From assembly GCA_903923915.1 (NCBI GenBank), contig CAIXZI010000141.1:1-6470 (forward strand): a stretch of DNA of 6,470 nt, given 5' to 3'. This DNA comes from an uncultured Bacteroidota bacterium (lineage in GTDB: Bacteria > Bacteroidota > Bacteroidia > B-17B0 > Aurantibacillaceae). Both the position numbers and the translations under genes were made by a program. Below are positions 1-5,297 of this stretch, in pieces; positions within the stretch are counted from its first letter, which is position 1, and each line of letters opens with the position of its first letter. Under the pieces are notes generated by a model. That model worked only from the letters and a program-made list of their open reading frames with translations. It made no database searches and had not been told where the DNA came from.

Positions 1-384
1 AAGTGTGTCATCTTGTTTTACATCACCGGCAAATTTCACAAAATGAACTTCATACTTATCTGTCAATGCATCACTAAATTTGTGCAGCAATCCTGGAAAT
101 TCATTCTTATAAAAAATAGAATCTTTGTTTTTTGTGATGGAAGCCGAATTATCTGCAGCTATAATAATGATAGGCTTTTCGGTATAAGTAGTTGTATTTT
201 TTATTAATGGATTCAATAAGAAAAAACACAGGAATGAAACAACAAACCAGCGAAGAGCAAATAATAAATAATGAATGGTTTTATTTACATCTTGTTTTGG
301 TTTTCGGTATAATAAAAATGCGTATCCTAATCCTGCCAAAAAGCAAACCAGTACAAGCCATATAGGATATTCGGTGGTTATCAA
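1..384 (-). CDS. Partial membrane protein with VWA-like domain (N-terminal 128 residues; C-terminus outside window)
   Basis: Reading this strand gives an open frame from a TTG codon to the window edge, with no stop. The product starts MITTEYPIWLVLV and has two hydrophobic segments, about residues 8-25 and 39-60, separated by a short basic linker. A beta-strand-like stretch (PIIIIAADNSASI) follows at 71-83. The D78-N-S-A-S82 pattern fits the DxSxS metal-binding (MIDAS) motif of von Willebrand A domains. Known Bacteroidetes proteins share this plan of two N-terminal helices followed by a periplasmic VWA-like domain; their role is poorly defined. The TTG start is inferred: an in-frame TGA lies four codons upstream, and only ATT and this TTG remain as plausible initiators. 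No Shine-Dalgarno sequence is visible. It begins 48 bases after the fabG TGA, on the same strand, so co-transcription is likely. The gene is real with high probability; the exact start and function are uncertain. Confidence 0.8.
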   Translation of the reverse strand, partial: MITTEYPIWLVLVCFLAGLGYAFLLYRKPKQDVNKTIHYLLFALRWFVVSFLCFFLLNPLIKNTTTYTEKPIIIIAADNSASITKNKDSIFYKNEFPGLLHKFSDALTDKYEVHFVKFAGDVKQDDTL

Positions 385-396
385 AATTCTACATCA

Positions 397-411
397 AGAA
401 TTAAAAATTCT
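397..411. other. Weak AT-rich hairpin between fabG and the VWA-like gene
   Basis: A perfect 6-bp inverted repeat (AGAATT / AATTCT) with a 3-base loop lies in the 30 bases between the TAA after the fabG tail and the TTG start of the next gene. It is all A/T except one pair per arm and has no clear following T-run, so it is at best a weak terminator or mRNA processing site, and may be chance. Confidence 0.25.
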
Positions 412-414
412 CAA

Positions 415-435
415 TTAGGTTAGCATTCCTCCTCA
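415..435 (-). other. In-frame TGA followed by the conserved FabG C-terminal tail (GGMLT, then TAA)
   Basis: After the last called FabG residues (INV), the codons are TGA, GGA, GGA, ATG, CTA, ACC and TAA, read in the same frame. This spells stop-G-G-M-L-T-stop. The V-x-G-G-M ending is a well-known FabG C-terminal signature, and from memory x is often Cys in Bacteroidetes. A single third-position change from TGT or TGC to TGA would therefore explain the early stop. The tail is otherwise intact, which suggests the change is recent, an error in the sequence, or a codon that is read through. Confidence 0.8.
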
Positions 436-1161
436 AACATTAATTGTTTGTCCGGTTATGTAAGCACTCATATCGCTTGCTAAAAAGATGGTTGCGTTTG
501 CTACATCATCAACGCTTCCACCACGTTTTAACGGAATGCCATCTCTCCATTGCTGTACCACTTTTTCATCTAACACGGCAGTCATTTCAGTTTCAATAAA
601 GCCCGGTGCAATAGCGTTGCTGCGTATGTTACGAGAGCCTAACTCAAGCGCAATAGATTTTGTGAAGCCAATAATACCTGCTTTAGACGCCGCGTAATTG
701 CTTTGTCCGGCATTGCCTTTAACGCCAACTACCGAACTCATATTAATAATAGAACCTTTTTTTGCCTTAAGCATTGGTTTAGTAACAGCCTTAGTTAAAT
801 TAAAAACCGATTTAAGATTTGCATTTATAACTTCATCCCATTGTTGTTCGCTCATACGCATTAACAAGGTATCGCGGGTAATACCGGCGTTGTTTACTAA
901 AATATCTACTGTGCCAAATTCGGCAACTACATTGTTAACCAATTCTTCGGCAGCTTTAAAATCGGCAGCATCGCTTTTATACCCTTTGGCTTTAATACCA
1001 AAAGCGGCAAGCTCGGCTTCTAAAGCGCGTGCTTTTTCTTCAGAACTTAAATATGTAAAGGCAACATTGGCTCCTTGTTTTGCAAATGCAAGTGCAATAC
1101 CATGACCAATGCCACGCGATGCGCCTGTTATAATAGCTGTTTTTCCGTTTAATAATTGCAT
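433..1161 (-). CDS. fabG: 3-oxoacyl-[acyl-carrier-protein] reductase FabG (stops at an early in-frame TGA)
   Basis: FabG is a cytoplasmic short-chain dehydrogenase that uses NADPH to reduce 3-oxoacyl-ACP to 3-hydroxyacyl-ACP in fatty-acid elongation. All family signatures are visible: the cofactor loop TGASRGIG (residues 12-19), NNAG (90-93), and the catalytic set N115, S143, Y156 and K160 in the usual YxxxK arrangement, then a PG motif at 186-187. The frame is open further upstream to 1221. I chose the ATG at 1161 because MQLLNGKTAIITGA matches normal FabG N-termini, and a promoter-like box lies inside the longer version. The product is 242 residues. The family normally ends in V-x-G-G-M plus a few residues; here the protein ends INV, then TGA, and GGMLT followed by TAA continues in frame, which would give 248 residues. 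Enzyme identity is secure down to the SDR/FabG level; a FabG-like paralogue with another substrate cannot be fully excluded. Confidence 0.93.
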   Translation of the reverse strand: MQLLNGKTAIITGASRGIGHGIALAFAKQGANVAFTYLSSEEKARALEAELAAFGIKAKGYKSDAADFKAAEELVNNVVAEFGTVDILVNNAGITRDTLLMRMSEQQWDEVINANLKSVFNLTKAVTKPMLKAKKGSIINMSSVVGVKGNAGQSNYAASKAGIIGFTKSIALELGSRNIRSNAIAPGFIETEMTAVLDEKVVQQWRDGIPLKRGGSVDDVANATIFLASDMSAYITGQTINV

Positions 1162-1177
1162 AAAAAAGTGTTTGAAG

Positions 1178-1185
1178 CAAAGATA
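1178..1185 (-). promoter_or_regulatory. Candidate fabG promoter -7 box (TATCTTTG)
   Basis: The minus strand reads TATCTTTG, an exact match to the Bacteroidetes -7 consensus TAnnTTTG, 16 bases upstream of the chosen fabG ATG. A TTG-type -33 element is not evident at the expected spacing. The box lies inside the longer open frame, which supports the downstream ATG as the real start. The match is to a short AT-rich motif, so chance is possible. Confidence 0.45.
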
Positions 1186-1218
1186 ATATTTCATCGTTAA
1201 GAATCTTATAAATTTTGC

Positions 1219-1245
1219 CACAGATTACACAGATTTCCACAGATT
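1219..1245. repeat. Three tandem CACAGATT direct repeats, 9-10 bp apart
   Basis: CACAGATT occurs three times, starting at 1219, 1228 and 1238, in the intergenic region between divergent fabG and the plus-strand gene. Read on the other strand the unit is AATCTGTG. From memory, similar AATCTGTG-type arrays recur between genes in various Bacteroidetes and other bacterial genomes, so this may be one copy of a dispersed intergenic repeat. Spacing of about one DNA turn would also suit an operator. The sequence alone does not decide between these. Confidence 0.6.
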
Positions 1246-1262
1246 ATTCATTACAATATTTG

Positions 1263-1270
1263 TATATTTG
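1263..1270 (+). promoter_or_regulatory. Candidate -7 box (TATATTTG) for the plus-strand membrane protein gene
   Basis: TATATTTG matches TAnnTTTG exactly and ends 7 bases before the ATG at 1278, implying a transcript with almost no leader. A second ATATTTG lies just upstream (1256-1262). No TTG -33 element is seen about 20 bases upstream. Because the region is AT-rich, this is a tentative call. Confidence 0.3.
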
Positions 1271-1277
1271 ATAGAGT

Positions 1278-2045
1278 ATGAATTACAAAATAGTAAAACC
1301 CTGTGCGCAAAATTGGAACGAGATGGAAACATCTGCCAACGGACGTTTTTGCCTGCATTGCCAAAAAGAAGTTTATGATTTAACTACCAACAAAACTTTA
1401 CCTAATATAAGTGTTAATTTTTGCGGAAGAATTAAAATAGATGTACCTGCCAAAGAAATTAGCTTTAAAAAATTAGTTTGGAAACAAAACCCAATTAAAT
1501 ATATTTTACTCACTTCCTTATTACTTTTCACAAAGAATATTAAAGCGCAAATGCAGTTACTCAATAAAGTAGATTTAGCGGGCAGCGATAGTACCAAGCA
1601 AAATTTAGCAGATACTATCACCAAAAATATCTTTATTTCAGGAACTTTACTTGATGAGAAAACAAAGGAAACAATACCTTTTGCAACTATTGTTGTATAT
1701 GATAGTTTGAATAACCAATTAGGGGTGGCTACTACCGACATAGAAGGAATTTATAAGATGCAATTAGATAAGACAGTTATTAAAGGAAAAAACATTAGTC
1801 TAAAAGCAATTTATATTGGTTACGAGTCAATTATTATAAAAGATATTCCTATAAATACCTTAAAACAAAATATAAATATAAACATGAAGAGTGGAAGTGC
1901 TCTTCCAATGATGGGAGATGTTATAATAGTAGAACCTGTTGAATCGGTAAAACAAAAAAAAGATGATTTTTTTAATTCAGAATTCGATACCAAAAAATTC
2001 ACTCCCAATATGGATCGTGATCAAATTAACAAAAAACCAAGATAA
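1278..2045 (+). CDS. Membrane-anchored protein: Cys-rich N-terminal module, one TM helix, carboxypeptidase-D-regulatory-like domain
   Basis: The 255-residue product has three parts. Residues 1-65 carry C9, W13, the GRFCLHCQK motif with C25-x-x-C28, and C49, a spacing that suggests a small zinc- or other metal-binding module. Residues 72-86 (PIKYILLTSLLLFTK) form a single hydrophobic helix after a basic stretch, so the N-terminus probably faces the cytoplasm. Residues 118-204 look like a carboxypeptidase-D regulatory-like beta sandwich: ISGTLLDE, then PFATIVVYD, GVATTDIEGIYKM and the late GYE motif at 181-183. The tail from about 221 is charged and probably disordered. Proteins with this C..W..M..GRFC..C N-terminus are, from memory, recurrent in Bacteroidetes but have no assigned function. 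The ATG start is chosen because the motif begins directly after it. The gene stands alone, divergent from fabG and convergent with the large repeat gene. Cys-rich module and topology are inferred; no function is assigned. Confidence 0.85.
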   Translation: MNYKIVKPCAQNWNEMETSANGRFCLHCQKEVYDLTTNKTLPNISVNFCGRIKIDVPAKEISFKKLVWKQNPIKYILLTSLLLFTKNIKAQMQLLNKVDLAGSDSTKQNLADTITKNIFISGTLLDEKTKETIPFATIVVYDSLNNQLGVATTDIEGIYKMQLDKTVIKGKNISLKAIYIGYESIIIKDIPINTLKQNININMKSGSALPMMGDVIIVEPVESVKQKKDDFFNSEFDTKKFTPNMDRDQINKKPR

Positions 2046-2059
2046 ATTATTTCGACTCC

Positions 2060-2077
2060 TTTTAGAGCCTCTTAAAA
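2060..2077. terminator. Weak hairpin between convergent genes, possible bidirectional terminator
   Basis: TTTTAGA and TCTTAAAA can pair around a GCC loop, with one bulged T, in the 53-base gap between two genes that end facing each other. The A/T arms could supply a short U-tract in either direction. The stem is weak, so this is tentative. Confidence 0.3.
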
Positions 2078-2098
2078 TTAAAAAGCTGCTATAAAAAC

Positions 2099-5000
2099 TT
2101 ACCTGATAAGGCTTATTTGTCCATGAAAAGAAACAAACTTGCCAAAAATATCAGAAGCAGATCCTTTATAAACATAAATATCTTCAGGGGCTAAGCCACC
2201 ACTTTTAGTACCGTCCCAAGTGGTATTAATATCATTCATTTTTTTAACCAAAACACCCCATCTGTCGTAGATATACATTTCAAATGTTTTTATAAAAGTG
2301 CCTTGTGCTTCAAAATGATCATTTCTACCGTCTCCATTAGGAGAAAAGGCATTAGGAATATATAGCGTTATATAATCTTTTACAATAATATTATATGTAA
2401 CTGTATCCTTGCACCCATTTTTACTTGTAAAATAATAGGTAGCCGTGTAATCGCCATATTGAGCAAATGTATATGGAAACGGGTTTTTATTAATAAGCAC
2501 TCCGTTTGAAAGATAGGCGCTATCTATTTTCCAACCTGCATTGGTTGTTATGCTTAACGCAATAGGGTCTTCGGCATTTATTACTCCGGCAGGTGTAGTT
2601 AAAAACTGAGCGCTAAGCACATCATCATGATTAATAACCATAACTGATGTATTACTAATACAACCAAAAGCATCCGTTACGGTAACAGAATATGTTCCTA
2701 CTTTTAAGCTATCTGCCGTTTGTGTTGTTTGTACAGGGTTGGTTGTCCAAACGTATGTATAAGGTGCTTGTCCTTTAGGGTTTGCGATAGCTTTACCAAC
2801 TCCTTTACTACATAAATCAGGACTTTGAGATGCTTTAACAGTTAAATCGGTAGTGTCTCCAACCGATGTTATAGCAGTTGCAGTACAATTGTTTGCATCA
2901 GTAACAATCACTGTGTATTGTCCTTGCGCTAAATTGGTTGCCATTTGGGCAGTTTGTATTGGGTTTGTAGGACTCCAACCATATGTGTATGGCGCTGTAC
3001 CTCCGCTTACAATTGCGTTAACCCAACCACTTGCCGATGTACACATGGCAGGATTTGATTGCGCACTGGCTGTTAATAGTGTTGGCTGTGTAACTGTGGT
3101 GGATGCGGTACTTACACATCCATTATTATCTTTTACGGTAACGGTGTAATTACCCATTGCAAGGCTTGCTGTAGTTACACTTGTTGTTTGTGCACTTGGT
3201 GTCCAAATGTATGTATATGTGCTCCCTGCCGGAGGATTATTTATGGTTACTGTGGCTGTTCCGTCTACAGAACCAAAACATTTTGTTGGAGAAGAAGTAG
3301 CCGCCGGAGTCCAAGTAAAGCCGGTTGATTGGACAGATCCTGATGATATGGTACTACAACTATTATTATCAATAACTAAAACAGAATAAGTACCCTGAGC
3401 TAAATTGGTTGCAATAGAAGTTGTTTGTACAGTAGGACTTATTAACCATGTGTATGTAAAAGGGGTACCCCCCCCGCTTAAAACACTTACCGTTGCACTA
3501 CCTGTTGCACCCGAACACATGGTTGGTGACGTATTTACAGTTGCTGTTATTGGTGGCGGACTAATAAGTGTTACAGAAGCATTACTGCTGCAACCATTAT
3601 TATCGTTCACAAAAACCGTATAAGTGCCTGCTGCAAGATTTGGCGTGGTCATGTTTGTTGTTTGAGCAGGCGATGTGGACCAACTATATGTAAAAGTACT
3701 TGCACCGGGATTAATTACAGTTACTGTAGCCGTTCCATCTGCAGAACCAAAACATTTTGGATTAGTTGATAAAGCAGATAAACTCCAAGAAAAACCTTGC
3801 CCACCAACAACTCCGGTAGTGGTTGTTGTACAACTATTTAAATCAGAAATAACAACTGTGTACGTACCTTGTGTAAGTCCGCTAATATTTTGCCCTGTTT
3901 GAACAGGCATGGTACTCCATGTGTAATTGTAGGGAGCTGTTCCTCCGCTGGTAATATTTGCAGTGGCAGTTCCAACAGAGCCTGTACAAGTTGTTGGAGA
4001 TGTGGTTACTGTTGCAACAATAGCTGGTGGATTAATAAGTGTTACAGTGGTTGAGCCAATACACCCTGTATTATCTTGCACATTTACGGTATATGTGCCA
4101 GCGGCTAAATTTGTAGCTGTTGCCGTGTTTTGTGCAGGAGTGCTTGTCCAAGTATATGTGTAAGGAGCAACACCTCCGCTAACAAGAACGTTAGCTGTGC
4201 CATTATTACCATTATTACAAGAAGGGTTTTGAGGGGTAGTTGTATAATTAAAAGATGCTCCAACAGAACCAACATTGGCAGTTATTGTTTGTGTATTTAT
4301 TCCGCATCCAGACTGCAAACCAACCAAACAAGTATAAGTACCCGGAGTTAAATTACTAATAGAAGCCGTTGTTGCACCGCCTGGTAACCACTGGTAAGTT
4401 GGTGTACCTGTGTAATTGGTTACCGTAACTGTTGCAGAACCTAAAGTACCACAATTTGCTGCTGTTGTAGTAGGAGTAACAGTAGGTGTGTTTGTACAAT
4501 TTAATGAATTACCTTGAACAAAAACCCCAGAATCGTAAGACTCATCTCCAACATCAGCAATAGCAATTTTTATGTGATATGTACTACAAGGGGCAACAGA
4601 AGTTACAGACGTTACAGGTATTGTATAGCCATCATACGCTATATCACTATTTGGAGTTGTATAATTATCGTGAAAATAACTAGAATTAGTGCTTGCATTT
4701 ACATTATTAATAGAAACAGCTATACCATTAGGTAAAACACCAATGTTTTGCGAAGTGTAAGAACCTCCGGAAGGATTAGGTCCGCTAAGAAAAATGCCAA
4801 AAGCATCATTAAAAGTAGAGTTAACAAAAGTTGGATACTCCTCAGAACCAAACACAAAGGTTAAACTTAAGCTATTACATACGGGTACAAAATCAAAAGC
4901 AATTAAACAAACGTCATTTAGTGTGCCTGAAGCAATAGTAGTTAAATCGGGGTCATTTACTGAGTTTCCAGTAGATTCACTGGCAAAAAAAGAACCTGCA

Positions 5001-5251
5001 CTTGCAGCCTCAGAAGCATAACCGGTAGTTAAAAGAATTCCATTTGTTAATCCTAAATTGCCACCTGCATAAGAAAAAGTGCCCGAACTTAATGCTGGAC
5101 AGTTTATAGTTGCATTAGATACTGTAACTCCATTTCCTGCAATAGTTTGAGCCAGTGCTGTAGCTGCAGAGTTATTAGTTACTGTTAATTGAGAAAAACA
5201 ATTTACCTGTATTAATACAGATAAAATTAAAAGGAGTAAACTTTTTTTCAT
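2099..5251 (-). CDS. Large secreted adhesin-like protein: choice-of-anchor L domain, SprB-type repeats, T9SS type B sorting domain
   Basis: The 1050-residue product begins with a Sec signal peptide (MKKSLLLLILSVLIQVNCFS; cleavage probably near residue 20). There is no good lipobox before C18. Residues 22-250 form a choice-of-anchor L domain, recognised by NGILLTTG, the FGSEEYP motif (134-140) and DAFGIFLSGPNP (149-160). Residues 258-875 hold eight SprB/Ig-like repeats of about 75-80 residues, each ending near GTYTVxVxDxNxC. Residues 878-958 resemble a PKD-like domain. Residues 959-1050 are a gliding-motility-type CHU_C (type B) C-terminal domain: IPNAFSPNGDGRND (965-978), DRWG (996-999), WDGT (1012-1015) and the final GQISLIR. 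By family knowledge such proteins cross the outer membrane by the type IX system and stay on the surface or are released; adhesion is an inference from the repeats. It follows the rlmD-like gene by 46 bases on the same strand. It is rich in Thr, Ser and Val and has a G8 tract inside repeat 5. Confidence 0.93.
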   Translation of the reverse strand: MKKSLLLLILSVLIQVNCFSQLTVTNNSAATALAQTIAGNGVTVSNATINCPALSSGTFSYAGGNLGLTNGILLTTGYASEAASAGSFFASESTGNSVNDPDLTTIASGTLNDVCLIAFDFVPVCNSLSLTFVFGSEEYPTFVNSTFNDAFGIFLSGPNPSGGSYTSQNIGVLPNGIAVSINNVNASTNSSYFHDNYTTPNSDIAYDGYTIPVTSVTSVAPCSTYHIKIAIADVGDESYDSGVFVQGNSLNCTNTPTVTPTTTAANCGTLGSATVTVTNYTGTPTYQWLPGGATTASISNLTPGTYTCLVGLQSGCGINTQTITANVGSVGASFNYTTTPQNPSCNNGNNGTANVLVSGGVAPYTYTWTSTPAQNTATATNLAAGTYTVNVQDNTGCIGSTTVTLINPPAIVATVTTSPTTCTGSVGTATANITSGGTAPYNYTWSTMPVQTGQNISGLTQGTYTVVISDLNSCTTTTTGVVGGQGFSWSLSALSTNPKCFGSADGTATVTVINPGASTFTYSWSTSPAQTTNMTTPNLAAGTYTVFVNDNNGCSSNASVTLISPPPITATVNTSPTMCSGATGSATVSVLSGGGTPFTYTWLISPTVQTTSIATNLAQGTYSVLVIDNNSCSTISSGSVQSTGFTWTPAATSSPTKCFGSVDGTATVTINNPPAGSTYTYIWTPSAQTTSVTTASLAMGNYTVTVKDNNGCVSTASTTVTQPTLLTASAQSNPAMCTSASGWVNAIVSGGTAPYTYGWSPTNPIQTAQMATNLAQGQYTVIVTDANNCTATAITSVGDTTDLTVKASQSPDLCSKGVGKAIANPKGQAPYTYVWTTNPVQTTQTADSLKVGTYSVTVTDAFGCISNTSVMVINHDDVLSAQFLTTPAGVINAEDPIALSITTNAGWKIDSAYLSNGVLINKNPFPYTFAQYGDYTATYYFTSKNGCKDTVTYNIIVKDYITLYIPNAFSPNGDGRNDHFEAQGTFIKTFEMYIYDRWGVLVKKMNDINTTWDGTKSGGLAPEDIYVYKGSASDIFGKFVSFHGQISLIR
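2102..2377 (-). other. Type B (CHU_C / gliding motility-associated) C-terminal sorting domain
   Basis: These are codons 959-1050 of the large secreted protein. The order YIPNAFSPNGDGRND, then F-x-x-x-IYDRWGVLV, WDGT, GG, YVYKG and the terminal GQISLIR is the standard layout of the family. It is the signal by which the type IX system recognises cargo, and implies that T9SS genes exist elsewhere in this genome. Confidence 0.9.
2627..4480 (-). repeat. Coding tandem repeats: eight SprB-type units arranged as four BA double units
   Basis: Codons 258-875 encode eight related units. Each has one Cys near its start and one near its end: C267/C316, C344/C397, C422/C474, C500/C554, C579/C632, C658/C712, C737/C789 and C814/C864, always 49-54 apart, suggesting one disulfide per unit. 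Units 2, 4 and 6 (type A) open with the longer C-x-x-G-x-x-G-T-A pattern; units 1, 3, 5 and 7 (type B) open with the shorter C-x-x-x-x-G pattern and end in linkers such as GFSW or GFTW. Equivalent Cys residues two units apart are 155-158 residues apart, so the real period is a BA pair of about 470 bases. Approximate pair limits are 4016-4480, 3545-4015, 3071-3544 and 2627-3070. Confidence 0.85.
3468..3475. repeat. Homopolymer tract (C8 on plus, G8 in the coding strand)
   Basis: Eight identical bases code for Gly593 to Gly595 of the large secreted protein (codons GGG, GGG, GGT after AGC). In the other repeats the matching position reads SGGTAP or SGGVAP without such a run. The tract also forms part of a GGGGTACCCC palindrome. 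It is a possible slippage site in an otherwise AT-rich window. Confidence 0.9.
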
Positions 5252-5273
5252 CTCAGAAATAAATTTAATCCAA

Positions 5274-5281
5274 TAAAGATA
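5274..5281 (-). promoter_or_regulatory. Candidate -7 box (TATCTTTA) for the large secreted protein gene
   Basis: In the 46-base gap upstream of the ATG, the minus strand reads TATCTTTA, seven of eight bases of TAnnTTTG, ending 22 bases before the start codon. No TTG -33 element is obvious. The gene may instead be transcribed together with the rlmD-like gene, as no terminator hairpin is visible in the gap. Confidence 0.25.
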
Positions 5282-5297
5282 ATAAAAAAATTAACAG

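Larger units (their letters stand above)
1162..1277. promoter_or_regulatory. Divergent intergenic region between fabG and the membrane protein gene
   Basis: This 116-base stretch holds the start region of two genes transcribed away from each other, a -7-like box for each, and the triple CACAGATT repeat placed between the two boxes. Weak open frames on the minus strand run through it as an upstream extension of fabG but show no FabG similarity. Confidence 0.6.

Noticed and set aside
13..207. 64-codon open frame on the plus strand at the left edge
   Set aside because: It is antisense to the VWA-like gene, which shows two helices and a DNSAS motif; the plus-strand product shows no pattern.
397..432. 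SECIS-like element after the fabG TGA (selenoprotein)
   Set aside because: The only hairpin found is a 6-bp AT-rich stem with a 3-base loop, starting more than 20 bases after the TGA. It does not resemble a bacterial SECIS, and the residue at this position is not catalytic in FabG.
433..435. General reassignment of UGA as a sense codon in this organism
   Set aside because: Trp is encoded by TGG (for example in FabG QQW) and Cys by TGT/TGC in the other genes. The large reading frames contain no other internal TGA, so a genome-wide code change is not supported.
1162..1221. Longer FabG starting at 1221 with 20 extra residues
   Set aside because: The extension has no resemblance to FabG N-termini, overlaps the promoter-like box and the edge of the CACAGATT repeat, and FabG proteins normally begin a few residues before the TGASRGIG motif.
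1373..1741. 122-codon open frame on the minus strand within the membrane protein gene
   Set aside because: It lies wholly antisense to a better-supported gene, and its hydrophobic look comes from the complementary codons.
2853..5021. Series of open frames of 60-98 codons on the plus strand opposite the repeat gene
   Set aside because: They are antisense shadows of the Thr/Val/Gly-rich repeats, recur with the repeat period, and have no start signals or recognisable domains.
2099..5251. Lipoprotein signal at C18 of the large secreted protein
   Set aside because: The residues before it (Q-V-N) do not fit a lipobox; a normal Sec signal peptide cut a little later fits better and suits a T9SS cargo protein.
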